Assembly: GCA_018398765.1 (NCBI GenBank)
Contig: JAHBMJ010001656.1
Location: forward strand, 10,001 to 26,789
DNA length: 16,789 bases
From: Chromera velia
Taxonomy: Eukaryota > Sar > Chromeraceae
Direction of reading: 5' to 3'
Under the pieces are notes generated by a model. The model saw nothing but the letters and a program-made list of their open reading frames with translations, was not told the DNA's origin and did not search any database. Both the position numbers and the translations under genes were made by a program. Shown piece by piece: positions 1 to 8,980 of this stretch. The stretch's first letter is position 1; each line of letters starts with the position of its first letter.

Positions 1-78
1 ATGTAGGTCTCTTGTCATTCATAGCTGATCATGTCTCTACCTCAACCTGGCGTTTTGCATGTGGTTTTGTCTCCTCAG

Positions 79-189
79 GAATCCGTGAAGCGGCCTGCGG
101 AGGAAGAGCCCCAGAGATGTCTAGATTTGAATGAGGACCAAGACTCATATACAGCAAGTCAGAATCTGCATCTATGTCTGATGGATTGA
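79..189 (+). CDS. Possible exon of an unidentified gene (5' part off window)
   Basis: A strong acceptor-like sequence (pyrimidine-rich, ending CTCCTCAG at 71-78) precedes an open stretch of 36 codons that begins ESVKRPAEEEPQRCLDLNED and ends at TGA 187-189. The composition (acidic, Glu/Asp/Gln-rich) looks protein-like and there is no low-complexity repeat. It could be a terminal exon, or an internal exon using a weak donor such as the GT at 156-157 and joining the next protein-like stretch at about 403. I do not recognise the family. The 5' exons would lie left of the window. The call is based only on the splice site and protein-like composition, so confidence is low. Confidence 0.3.
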   Translation, partial: ESVKRPAEEEPQRCLDLNEDQDSYTASQNLHLCLMD

Positions 190-402
190 CGCAAAAAGCA
201 TGTCATGTCGGACTGATTTACGCTCTTTCGTCAACTTAATTTTTGATCATCTATTCCCCCCCCCAGGCAAATTTGCATGTTTCAAAGTTTATTATATATC
301 CAATTGAAGAGAAAAGAATTTGAAAGCAAACGTGTTTGATAGGAAGTCGTCCTTTAACTGAAGAGACATCACTGGATTGAATAAAATTTATGATGTTTAC
401 AG

Positions 403-529
403 GCCAAGTAAGGCAGATGAGGAGCGGTGGTGGCTTTTCCTTATGAAAAACATGGTGATCCAAAGATTATCAAATGCAATCAAGGAGAGAGAGGACGCTC
501 TAGAGCGGGAAAGTGGAAGAAATTCATGA
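403..529 (+). CDS. Possible exon, charged helical protein, unidentified
   Basis: After an acceptor-like TTTACAG (396-402), one base then 41 codons read as a charged, helix-forming segment (starting PSKADEERWWLFLMKNMVIQ, then a Lys/Glu/Arg-rich part ending near LERE) before TGA at 527-529. Close to its end a one-base shift opens another coiled-coil-like stretch (EEIHDLKELASTLA), which stops at TAG just before a further piece (ILHPAHSAYKALGK) that abuts a near-consensus donor GTGAGT at 607. This is either a gene with several small exons or a decaying pseudogene with a frameshift. It may belong with the exon at 79-189. No family is recognised. Confidence 0.3.
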
Positions 530-612
530 TCTAAAAGAGCTAGCAAGTACTTTAGCCTAGCAGATCCTCCATCCTGCACACTCTGCCTACAAAGCCCTAG
601 GAAAAGTGAGTT

Positions 613-1362
613 TTTGTCACAACCAATTCAAGCACGTGTTAGAACACCTCGTACAAAGGAACCCCCCCCCATTTTACTAGAGGCATTTATTTTATGTACG
701 GACGAAAGCCAGCAGACAAGAGTTCTGCAAGTAAAGGAACAAGAGTTTTAAGAAGCGATAAGCACCATAAAAAATGTAAGCTAAAACTTTGAAAGACTTT
801 TTCACCAATTTTTTAATAATTTGAATTTGTTCCTAACATGTTTTGCACCTTGGTCAATTCTATAGCTATCGGGTCCATAATTTTTTATGCAATTACATCT
901 ATCTTCAAGTATTTTAAATACGATTTTTACTATGTATTTTCATTTATCAGTGGCTTAATTCATCAATCATTATGGCATCATTATAGTGACTATAAAATCT
1001 TTATAATCATTATGGATGGTCTTATGAAAAAAATAAGAATTTGAAGGAGTTTTACAGCCAAAAAGGTTCATCTTTATGAGACAAATCAACTCGTTCAAAC
1101 CGTTTTTTGAGAAAGTGATTTTTGGGTGAGAAATCGGCTTCCAAAGTTAGGTAACTCCCTATAATCATTATAGAGTCCAGAGTCACTATGAAAATTCATA
1201 ATTATTATGAAAGTACCCCTTTGAGTTAACCCACTGATGTTTTATGATCACTATGGTAAGCTCTACGTATACAGAAATATAAGATAGCATAGTATAGCAT
1301 AGCATTGATGAACCTCCCTGAACCTAAGTACCACTTAAAAAAATATAATTAAGATTATCTAT
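613..1362. other. AT-rich non-coding stretch
   Basis: About 750 bases without a convincing gene. Between roughly 960 and 1260 a short motif resembling ATAATCATTAT and its near-complement CACTATGA / TAGTGACTATAA recurs several times on both strands, giving foldback-like structure. An open frame at 838-1044 is rich in Ile, Phe and Tyr, as expected for chance translation of AT-rich DNA. I see no promoter or RNA gene here. Confidence 0.5.
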
Positions 1363-1370
1363 ATCTGCGG
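1363..1370. repeat. Target-site duplication of MITE copy A (left half)
   Basis: ATCTGCGG at 1363-1370 is repeated exactly at 1619-1626, immediately outside both inverted ends of copy A. The next bases outward differ, so the duplication is 8 bp long. Confidence 0.75.
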
Positions 1371-1618
1371 CTAGGCGTCGGCTAAAGAAAAAAAAAGAAA
1401 AAAAATAAGAGATCAAAGGAGATTTTTTTTTTTTCTTTCTTTTTTACGTTTTTATCCTCAACAACACCTAACAACAGTTAATTGTGTAACACATAAATAA
1501 CACCTCAGGCTGTGTAACACTTTAATAACAGTCCTTTAATTGACTGAAAAAGAAAAAAAGAAAAAAAAAGTAAAGGGTTTTAGGGAATCTTTTTTTTTTT
1601 TCTTTAGCAGACGCCTAG
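1371..1618. mobile_element. MITE-like element, copy A
   Basis: A 248-bp non-coding element with terminal inverted repeats CTAGGCGTCGGCTA (1371-1384) and TAGCAGACGCCTAG (1605-1618), 13 of 14 bases complementary. It is flanked by the perfect 8-bp direct repeat ATCTGCGG (1363-1370 and 1619-1626), read as a target-site duplication. Inside each end, an A-rich run, a short core and a T-rich run form a hairpin; the centre is rich in AACAACA/GTGTAACAC-type sequence. Copy B at 1711-1931 has the same plan. Short length, no ORF and an 8-bp duplication suggest a non-autonomous hAT-like element. The superfamily is an inference, because no transposase is present. Confidence 0.75.
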
Positions 1619-1702
1619 ATCTGCGGCATCTCTTTTCAAGAGACCGTCCACATGTGCGGTACTCTTGGTCAAGATACCGCCTAATTAAAAGTGTGGCTTG
1701 GG

Positions 1703-1710
1703 CTTTCAAG
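1703..1710. repeat. Target-site duplication of MITE copy B (left half)
   Basis: CTTTCAAG at 1703-1710 recurs exactly at 1932-1939, directly outside both ends of copy B, giving an 8-bp target duplication like that of copy A. Confidence 0.8.
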
Positions 1711-1931
1711 CTAGGCGCCGGCTAGTAAAAAAAAAAAAGTAGACGATTTGGGGAGGTTTTTTTTTTTTTTTTCTTTTTTACTTTTTAACCCTGAACAACA
1801 CTTGACAACAGTTGTGCAACACACAAATAACACTTGTGCAACAGTTGAACAACAGCTATTTGACTGAAAAAGAAAAAAAAAAGTAGACGATCTAGGGAGA
1901 TCTTTTTTTTTTTTTTCTAGCCGGCGCCTAG
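1711..1931. mobile_element. MITE-like element, copy B
   Basis: A 221-bp element with perfect 15-bp terminal inverted repeats CTAGGCGCCGGCTAG (1711-1725) and CTAGCCGGCGCCTAG (1917-1931), flanked by the perfect 8-bp duplication CTTTCAAG (1703-1710 and 1932-1939). Each end carries the arrangement A-run, GTAGACGAT..GGGAG core, T-run, present in the same orientation at both ends, so each end can fold into its own A/T-stem hairpin. The middle (about 1785-1870) resembles the middle of copy A, including the shared stretch TTGACTGAAAAAGAAAAA. It has no coding capacity. Its perfect inverted repeats suggest it is younger than copy A. Confidence 0.8.
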
Positions 1932-1939
1932 CTTTCAAG

Positions 1940-2441
1940 ATACTATAAACGATCCACACCCACAAATGCGGCTTCAACTTTCAAGTGGTATCTAGGTTCA
2001 AGGAGGTCTATTGATATTCATAATTTCAATTATATTGATTAATTGATTTAATAATCATGATTGCTAGATTGATTGATCATATCATGTAGTTTAATTAAGA
2101 TATATAATTAACCGATCTGGTTTTGCAACTTGATAGCATAGCATAACATGTCACTAAATTATGCATAACTAGATGCATGATTTGTATCTGATGATGATGA
2201 TGATTCTATCTCTAAACTTCAAGTTGCATCATACTTACATAATTTGTTTTAGGCTATTATTAGCAATAGCCGCATTTTCTAGTCGTTTCTAAGTTAATAT
2301 ATAAAATTCTAGCGTTTGTAGTTGTTTTTAGTTAGTTGAATATATCGTTAGCTCAACTTAGATTTAGATGGCATATCTATAATTATTATAAAAACAAACA
2401 TCGCAAAAGTTATTTTCACCATCACAGTTTATACTAGTCAC
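1940..2441. other. AT-rich intergenic region downstream of the carrier gene
   Basis: About 500 bases with no open frame of note. It includes a GATGATGATGATGAT microsatellite near 2190-2205 and the phrase GATAGCATAGCATAACATG near 2132-2150, which resembles GATAGCATAGTATAGCATAG near 1283-1302. It holds the 3' flank of the minus-strand carrier gene ending at 2442. No terminator or RNA gene was recognised. Confidence 0.5.
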
Positions 2442-5400
2442 TTAGAATCCTTCCATCCCAGACAACCGCCGAAGCTCCTCATAAGTCACCCAGAAGACCA
2501 ACTGCCAGGGACCCAAACGTGCCCACGTCTGCACCAAAAATTGACGCATTCACAGTCATTGCAACGAAATGTGGAATGAAAGCTCAGAATTCAGAGGAGA
2601 AGAAAAGAACACACTGCGAGACTTTCACAGAAACAAATCGGAGAGGTAGAAGGCAAAAGGATCGTGTGGACGATCGCGAAATTGACCCAAATGCATGGCC
2701 ACTCACCATGGGAATACCACGGAGGGAGAATAGCAAGGAAGATGTGGCGGTCTGTGAAAAGAATCTCTTTCCTAAGCTGTGTCTCGTCTTTCAAGCAAGA
2801 CTTTTGTGATCTCCAGAGAGGGTTGCCTTTTGACTCCTCAATTGAACATAAAGAGCATTAGCAACACATGCACGCTCCAGTCAGTCTGACTGCATGAATC
2901 CTTTTTTCTTCTCATCAGCTCAATATACCCATACCGCATCCCCTCTTTCTGTTCACTTCACAAGGCGTGCATGCCGCTACCCCGATCTTCAAACCGACCC
3001 ACCAGCCAGAATCCTTTGTACAGAGCAGAAAACCCCTCATTCCTCGCAGTCTGCACCAGACAGTCCAGACTGCCTCGATACCTGCACACGCACTTACACA
3101 AAGACACACGTAGAGACGTAGAGGAGAACAAACAAACAAAAGGAAATACAAAGAGCTAAACGACGGAGAACAAAATACAGAAATGGACAGAGAGGCCGAG
3201 ACACCGACAGATGGAATACAGAGAGGCGAAAAGAGAGACCGAAACGCAGGAAGGAATGCAGACAGGAGACCACGCCGACCAATCAATCAGAATCACTCAC
3301 GCACAAAAGCAGAAAAGTACGTCGGACGGGATACACCCAACCAGTTGGGTGAGTGCCTCGGGGGGCGATCCAGGGAGTCGGCTCATAACTGACACACGCC
3401 ATCATGCAGGGGCTGCGGCATGTCTTGGGTGCATGGGCGAGCGGCGGGGGCCACACGACCGCGCGCGAAATATGCTTTTCGGGACCGCGCGTGCACATTG
3501 TGTATACAGCGCGCGCGGGCACGAATGTTTCACAGCTGCGTGCGAATTGCTTGAGGGGCACTTTCTCCAATCGGGCGACACGTACGTACATACTGTGACA
3601 GACACTCAACCCCCCCCTAAAAATGAAAAAACTCGTGATATGCAAGTGGGCGGCCGGGTTCTCAGGGCCTCTCGGCTGATCTCAGCAAAGCTGAGCTGCC
3701 CCCCGAGGCGACAGAAACAGAGACGAGGGACAGCTACCTAGCTGAATCAGATCAGATTATTTAGTGAGTGAAAGGACATGCGGACCTCCGGCTTCCCCCC
3801 ATCAGTCTGCTCTTCACCACGTCAACAGGAGTAGACACCAGAGAGGACACAAAGCCGGAGGTGACTGAGGCAACCACGTGAACCTCGACACCGTCCTGCA
3901 GAGTAAAACACACACATGGAAGGACGTGCCCGCCCCATAAAAGTGGTATCATAGTGTGGAAATAAATCAAACCAGTCGTAACCTTCTGTAACTAGACTGT
4001 CGAAAAGTGGTCTCCTCAAATTATGACCTCATTAATGCGCGAAACCGGCATGCATTCTGCAAGCAACTACGTGGATCTCCTGCCTGTATGCGGTCCTGTG
4101 TGACTCAGGACGTCCATCTGACGAACTCACAAAGACAGACAGCCTCTGTGTCTCACCCATCCTGGTTCTTCTCCCTCCACACGGACGGACGGACCTTCCA
4201 TCCCAGTCTCTTCATCGTTTGTCTCTTCGCCTCATCGTACGAAGAGAGCTCCCCCAAGTTGACTAATGCTGCCCTGTTCACACTGGGAGCCTGCAAGCGA
4301 ATTTAGATGTCAAGCTTCTGTTCGTGTGTGCGTGCGTCATTGGCGCTGTAGGAGAAGAGATCAAAGCGATGCACGCGTCTTGGTAGATTGTAACGTTTCG
4401 ATTCCCTCAACAAAGAGAGAGAGAGCATCAATGAGTGGATGGAAACGCCCCCCACAGCCTGACATCCGACTGGACTCACTCACTCGATGCATGGCTCCAA
4501 ATTTACTCTCAGAGACGAAGAACGAAGACGTCCTGAAACAGCATGAAGACAGAAAGTCAGCTCACGTTTCCGCAAATCAAAGGAAAGCAAAGAAAACATT
4601 CAATTCTGTTTCTATGCTTTCGATCGACCCCACCCACCCTACCTCTAACCCACCCATCCTCTATAGAACCCCCTCAGCCCCCCTTCCCGAAAGATCTCCT
4701 GCACACACCCTACGAGACCTCGGAAAGCAGGAGGGGTACCTGCAAGCACAAAAGAGAAGAGAAGAGAAGAGAAGGGAGGGGAGAAGAGAAGGCATTCGAA
4801 GAGAAGGGAAGGGAGAAGAGAAGGCATTCCAATCATGTCCTGTCAGGTGGACAGCGGAACCTCCACAACCACACGGGCGGCACTCGTTAAAGGCCTCCAT
4901 CAAATCACTAAAGAAATGCGAAAAGTACCATCTTTTATCACACGCAAGCACGAAAATGAGTTCCAACAATCCACCAGTGCTCTCTCTCTTATGGGACCAG
5001 ACTGTCTTTCCTTCTTGAGGCCAAGACAGGCTCCCTCCACATTCACAGATCAAACGGCGAGGAATGACACCGCTTGATCCGGACAAAGATGCATGCCGTG
5101 CTGTAGGTACCACATGAAGGAAGTCCACCCAAAAGAATTCATGCACACGACCACAAAGTTGACCACCCGTGTGATGGTTTCTGCCAGAGAGACGAACCTG
5201 AGGAGAGTGCCCGCCTCCTTTCTGCTATAAGGCGAACCTTGATCAAGTCTAGTGGGGTAGCTGTACGCATGAACAGAACACACAGAGAGACACAGTGGAG
5301 GCGGAAGGAAGGAAATGGACACTCGCTGACGCACTCACACCCGCAGACACACACAATTGAAAAGAAAAAAAGAAAGAATAAAATTCAAAACAGTCAGCCA

Positions 5401-5971
5401 GCCTGCCAGAGATGCAGATGCGTTCCTAGCTAGTTAGGTCGATAGATAGATTGACGAAAAGACATTCAGACAAGAGAATGATAAACGCCATAGCATGAGG
5501 AGGCAGAGACGCCATTGTCCGCATAGATGCCCAACCCTCACTTTTCCCGTCTCCCAACCCACCAATCAGTTGAGAGGCTCCGCCTGCCAGCCCTCCAGCG
5601 AGCCCCTTCACGAGTGCCCCTGCTTCGCTCGGCCCATCTCTCTGCCGTCCCACCGGCACCAGAGACGCCACAGAGTGTCTGAGCTCCTCGTACATGCTCA
5701 CTCTGCATCCCGAGTAGACGACGTGCCGCAGCACAGCAGCCTGCACGCCTGCGTACAGGCCTGTGACACCATTCCTCCCTACCGTGTCACGAACAGTGGC
5801 GTAGACGGACTGTCCCCTGGTGGCTAGCTGGATCTGCGTCTTGACGTTGTCGATCGGGAAGGTGGACGTCTCGCTGATGCTGGCTGCTGCCTGGATGAGG
5901 AGGAGCTTCTTCAGTGCCAGCGTTTGCGAACGAGAAGAGGAGGAGGAGGAGGAGGAAGAGGAGGAGGACAT
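2442..5971 (-). CDS. UCP4: Mitochondrial carrier, uncoupling protein 4-like, seven exons
   Basis: Reconstructed coding exons (minus): 5971-5563, 5260-5198, 4739-4654, 4290-4195, 3895-3786, 3081-3003, 2528-2442. They sum to 930 nt, giving 309 residues plus TAA. All introns are GT–AG (299-704 nt), phases 1,1,0,0,2,0. The three carrier-repeat signatures Px[DE]xx[KR] are PIDNVK (residues 39-44), PLDLIK (139-144) and PVDVVK (241-246). Other family hallmarks are RHVVYSG after repeat 1, [11 protein letters not shown] and SSYDEAK after repeat 2, and the C-terminal GPW...[13 protein letters not shown]. These follow UCP4 (SLC25A27) more closely than other carriers; human UCP4 is of similar length (about 323 residues). 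The expected product has six membrane helices in the mitochondrial inner membrane, moving anions or protons; its substrate cannot be read from sequence. ATG 5971 is the first in-frame ATG and is followed by twelve Ser codons (a TCC/TCT microsatellite). The UCP4 name is by resemblance; the carrier family is near certain. Confidence 0.9.
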
Positions 5972-6465
5972 CGCTAGCAGCTTTTCATCAGGCTGAGGCG
6001 ACCACAATCTGTACTCTCACTCTGACCGTCTACATGTATACGCGAAAACTGAAACACCTTTAAAGCAACGTCGGGGGAATTATAATGTGGAAACAGAGTC
6101 TTGCTGCCGTTTGTTTGTAAGAAGATAGACACGACTGGAGGGGCTCAGTGATGAGGCCTGGTGGGGGAAACAGCAACGTACAGAGAGTTTCAATTGTGAA
6201 CTCCAAAGTTGACTGACCTTTATCTACAGAGGGCCGCCGTCTCGCCGTCTCATGCAGAGAAAAATCGCGCCGTTCGGGCCGCCTATGATCGCCTATGCAC
6301 CTGGGGACGTGGTGTGTGGTCGATCATGACTGTGAACTTCTCGGTGCTCACTTAATGTGCATATGACTGGCAGGTGCTTTGGAAGCCCGGCGTTTGTGAG
6401 ACACATGTGAGAGCGGGTTGTGTTCTTGTCTTCTTCTGTGACTTATCACCCCCTTGCTTGCCGCA
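5972..6465. promoter_or_regulatory. Shared upstream region between two divergent genes
   Basis: About 490 bases separate the ATG of the minus-strand carrier gene from the proposed start of the plus-strand ML-domain gene. No clear TATA box, repeat or additional exon was seen. By position it should hold both 5' untranslated regions and possibly a bidirectional promoter. A non-coding first exon of the ML gene could also lie here. Confidence 0.35.
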
Positions 6466-7619
6466 ATGATCACTCTTTTGTCTGGAGCACTTTTGGTGCT
6501 TTCTGCCGTCTCCGTCTCCTCCAGGCGGTTTGGGAGAGCAGCGTGCAGAGGTTCGACTGGTACTCTTGTGCCCCCCGTCCTCGACTTGACGTGACTGCTG
6601 TGGAGACGGTTGTCATGGACTCCACCCACCTGGGCTTTTCCATGAACGTCACCAACGAGATCAGCCGACCCGTCGTGGGGGGGAAAGTGACACTCACCAC
6701 TCAGGTGGGGCGGGGGAGGGGTTTGCTGAATGTGGGGTGTGTCAGAGGACACAAATGCGACACTTTATCTGTAGAGGAACACGAGGGATATGCCCTACAC
6801 TAGCCCAGGAGGGTCTCCGAAGACAAGTGCCTCAGCCTTCCGCCAGCCGATCATCTCTGAGCTTCAATCTGCGTGCTCCTTCCTCTTCCTCCCTGCAGCA
6901 CCCCGGCCTCCCCCCCGTGACGACGAACCCAAATTTTTGCGACTTCATCAAGAAAGGTGCGCGTGGGAAGAAGGGCCATTTGCATGAGAAGGGAATGGTG
7001 TAAAGACGGACAGGCAGGCAGGCATTCTCGACTTTGTGATCGCTCATCCCGTCTGCAGAGCAGAGTTCAATGTCTTGACAAGGGGAGAGGAGTAATTGAG
7101 AAGGAAAAAAGTAAGTGGCTGTTCATGTGGGAAGTTGAGAAACAAAGGCGGGTTGACATAGGCCAAAAGAGAGTCCGTTGATTACTCAGAATCCCTTTCC
7201 GAAATATTGACTCGTGAGAACAGCAGCAAGCAGCAAGAACAAATTTCCCCCACCCCTTTCTTTCGGTCTGTCCTTAATTCGCTTAATTTCTCTTCTTCAT
7301 TCATTTTCTTCCTGCAGGCACAGGACTAGAGAAGGGCTGCCCGCTCCCTCAGGGAGACTTCTCCTTTCAGTTTGTAAAATTCAGTCCCTCTATGTTCTCA
7401 CCCGGGCCTCTGGCGGGTCGCCTGGTGGTCCGTCTGTCTCTGTGTCTTTCTGTCTCTTTTTGTCTCTCTCGCTGTCTGTCCGTCTCAAGAAAAAACAGAA
7501 AGAAAGAAAGAAAGAAAGAAAGAAAAACAAGAAAGGAGGGAAGGAAAGAAGAAGAAGAAAAAAAAAAACAAAGAAAGAAAGAAAGAACGAACGAAAGAGA
7601 GAAAGAACGAAAGAAAGAG

Positions 7620-7662
<43 letters not shown>

Positions 7663-7742
7663 ATTCATGCAGTCTGCCTGACAGTCTGTGTTGGTGGTTC
7701 CTGAAAAAGGGGGAAGGGGAAGCTGCATGGCAAGGCCAAGAG

Positions 7743-7778
<36 letters not shown>

Positions 7779-8393
7779 CAGAGATGGAGAGTGCGTGATG
7801 ACCAGTCAAGTGCTGCTTGCCATGGCGCAACTTTGCCTTTGTCTTTGCATACATCGAAAAAGTATATCGGTTTTCAGTCTGCAGATATGCGGATGCCTGA
7901 TTCATGCCAACCGTGGCATTTTTTTCTTTGGACGGCCCGGACCCTCCTTTTTGTCCCCCCCTTTCCGCAACCATGACGGTTGCTCTGCCTGTAGAAGGAG
8001 GAAGACGAGAAAGATCGAACCTCTGGGAGACGCCAAACGTATTCCTGGAAAAGGACTGCAAAACGAGTCTTTTTGGCAAGGGTCAAAATGCATTGCTTGA
8101 TCATGATAGTCCCAGCCTGAAGAAGTTGTATGTCTCTATCCGCGTATGAATTCGTAGTTCGTCTCTATCTGCGTCTCTATCGCGTGCTGGCTGCCCGAGT
8201 GGATGGATGGATGGATGAATGAATGACTGAATGAATGAATGGATAAATACATGTAATTAAATGCATGACTGAATAAACGCAGATGCACCACAACGACCAG
8301 AGCGTCCTGCTGTGCATCCAGTGGGAGGGCATCCTTACAACATCGCGAAGGAGGGAGGAGAAGCAGGAGAAGGAGCAGCTCAACTACGCATAA
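6466..8393 (+). CDS. Secreted ML-domain (NPC2/MD-2-like) lipid-binding protein, multi-exon
   Basis: Proposed exons: 6466-6495 (uncertain), 6525-6704, 6899-6956, 7318-7416, 7995-8143, 8283-8393; joined, they give 208 residues. Introns are GT–AG with pyrimidine-rich acceptors. ML-domain marks are WYSC near the N-terminus, EISRPVVGGKVTLTTQ (compare GGKV in plant and fungal ML proteins), NFCDFIKK..EKGCPLPQGDF (the Cys-Cys-Pro block), SPSMFSPG, and SVLLCIQWEG as the last strand. Expected disulfides are the first with the last Cys (25-183) and 84-97; the family's third pair is absent. ML proteins bind sterols or other lipids in the secretory pathway or lysosome. A hydrophobic leader, MITLLSGALL, starts at 6466, but joining it to exon 2 needs a 29-nt intron, so the true 5' end is open. 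The fifth exon adds about 40 residues unusual for the family and may really start nearer 8115. Core exons are confident; the ends are not. Confidence 0.65.
7487..7663 (+). repeat. GAAA tetranucleotide microsatellite with purine-rich flank
   Basis: About 175 bases that are almost purely purine on the plus strand, mostly GAAA units with interruptions near 7530-7570. It follows directly on a pyrimidine-rich stretch (7428-7486, CTGT/CTCT units). Both lie in the intron between the fourth and fifth ML-gene exons. Long Lys/Arg/Glu or Phe/Leu/Ser open frames across it on either strand are translation of the repeat, not genes. Confidence 0.95.
7743..7778 (+). repeat. Compound (CA)n(GA)n microsatellite
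   Basis: Seven CA units (7743-7756) run straight into eleven GA units (7757-7778). It lies in the same ML-gene intron as the GAAA array. Confidence 0.95.
8201..8245 (+). repeat. GGAT/GAAT tetranucleotide microsatellite
   Basis: Four GGAT units pass into GAAT units with one GACT interruption. It lies in the last intron of the ML-domain gene, 38 bases before the final exon. Confidence 0.9.
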
Positions 8394-8480
8394 AGGCATT
8401 CAGCTCATCTCGAGCCCTTGTTGTTGACCGGTAGCACAGATGTCTGTACAGGAGAGAAGGGACGCCCTCCGTCGATCGGT

Positions 8481-8822
8481 CTACTTTTGTTCGCAGTTGA
8501 ACGTCGACTCTATTGTCTTTACAAAGGTTCCTAGAAAGGTGCTTGCAGTCCCAGCATCCAGTGATCTGTACGGGGAGTAGTTGATGTGCTCCTCGTTCGC
8601 TTCCAAGAGAGAGAAGAGAGCTTCCAGCCGCAGCAAAGAGCTGCAGGGCTGCTGTGTCTCTCTCTGCGCAGCGTTCGATGTTCTTTGTTTGTCCACAGAC
8701 CCATCATGGGCATCTATCCAGCTTGATGCGCCTCTTCTTACCGTTTCGTGTTTTGGTGTCTGGTCTCTGTATGGATGCGATTGCATGCATGCGAAAAAAG
8801 CATCTTTGTAAATGACCTTCAA
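8481..8822 (-). CDS. Unassigned ORF, possibly a terminal exon
   Basis: An open minus-strand frame ending at TAG 8483-8481. Its last part (after an acceptor-like CCCTGCAG on the minus strand, just upstream of 8640) reads as ordinary protein: SLLRLEALFSLLEANEEHIN, then a segment with YSPYRSLDAG and a C-terminal FNCEQK. The upstream part is less protein-like and crosses the left edge of the 284-bp duplication at 8768, so only about 8481-8640 may be coding. It would converge on the ML-domain gene, 87 bases from its stop. No family is recognised. Confidence 0.25.
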   Translation of the reverse strand: MKVIYKDAFFACMQSHPYRDQTPKHETVRRGASSWIDAHDGSVDKQRTSNAAQRETQQPCSSLLRLEALFSLLEANEEHINYSPYRSLDAGTASTFLGTFVKTIESTFNCEQK

Positions 8823-8848
8823 AGCATGGAAGACACATGCCGGAAGGA

Positions 8849-8980
8849 CTATTTGACGGCGTGCGCGTCGTCTGAAATGTCGTGCGTGAGGCAGCCATTG
8901 ATTTGGTTCAGCAAATCGAGTTCTTGCAGGAATAGAATCTTTGGCATGCGATAGTTTGAGAAGATCGATGGTTCAGTCAT
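8849..8980 (-). CDS. Short duplicated ORF, copy 1
   Basis: ATG at 8980-8978 to TAG at 8851-8849, 43 codons, starting MTEPSIFSNYRMPKILFLQE and continuing with LDLLNQINGCL. It is amphipathic and protein-like rather than low complexity. There is a faint resemblance to the C-terminal part of dynein heavy chains (hydrophobic-QE-x3-N pattern with A-V-K 16-18 residues after the N), too short to rely on. It could be an exon of a minus-strand gene, for example using a GT just before the stop, or chance. The identical ORF recurs at 9133-9264. Confidence 0.2.
   Translation of the reverse strand: MTEPSIFSNYRMPKILFLQELDLLNQINGCLTHDISDDAHAVK

Noticed and set aside
838-1044. 68-codon plus-strand frame resembling a membrane peptide
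   Set aside because: AT-rich DNA gives Ile/Phe/Tyr codons; there is no splice or homology support.
2664-2794. PPWYSHG-like segment as the last carrier exon
   Set aside because: The true final exon at 2528-2442 has the GPW...FWVTYE signature in the correct phase with a good acceptor.
2915-3286. 123-codon Cys-rich minus-strand frame
   Set aside because: It crosses exon 6 of the carrier in the wrong frame and reads through intron sequence; its composition comes from pyrimidine-rich intron DNA.
3211-3741. 176-codon plus-strand frame
   Set aside because: It lies inside the 704-nt intron of the minus-strand carrier gene, has no recognisable motif and is GC/CG-rich by chance.
4266-5018. 250-codon plus-strand open frame
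   Set aside because: It lies antisense to exons 3-4 and introns of the carrier gene, contains a translated GAAGA microsatellite and matches no family; the opposite strand explains the region fully.
7367-8079. Long minus- and plus-strand frames rich in Phe/Ser/Leu or Lys/Arg/Glu
   Set aside because: They are translations of the GAAA microsatellite and its flanks inside an intron of the ML-domain gene.
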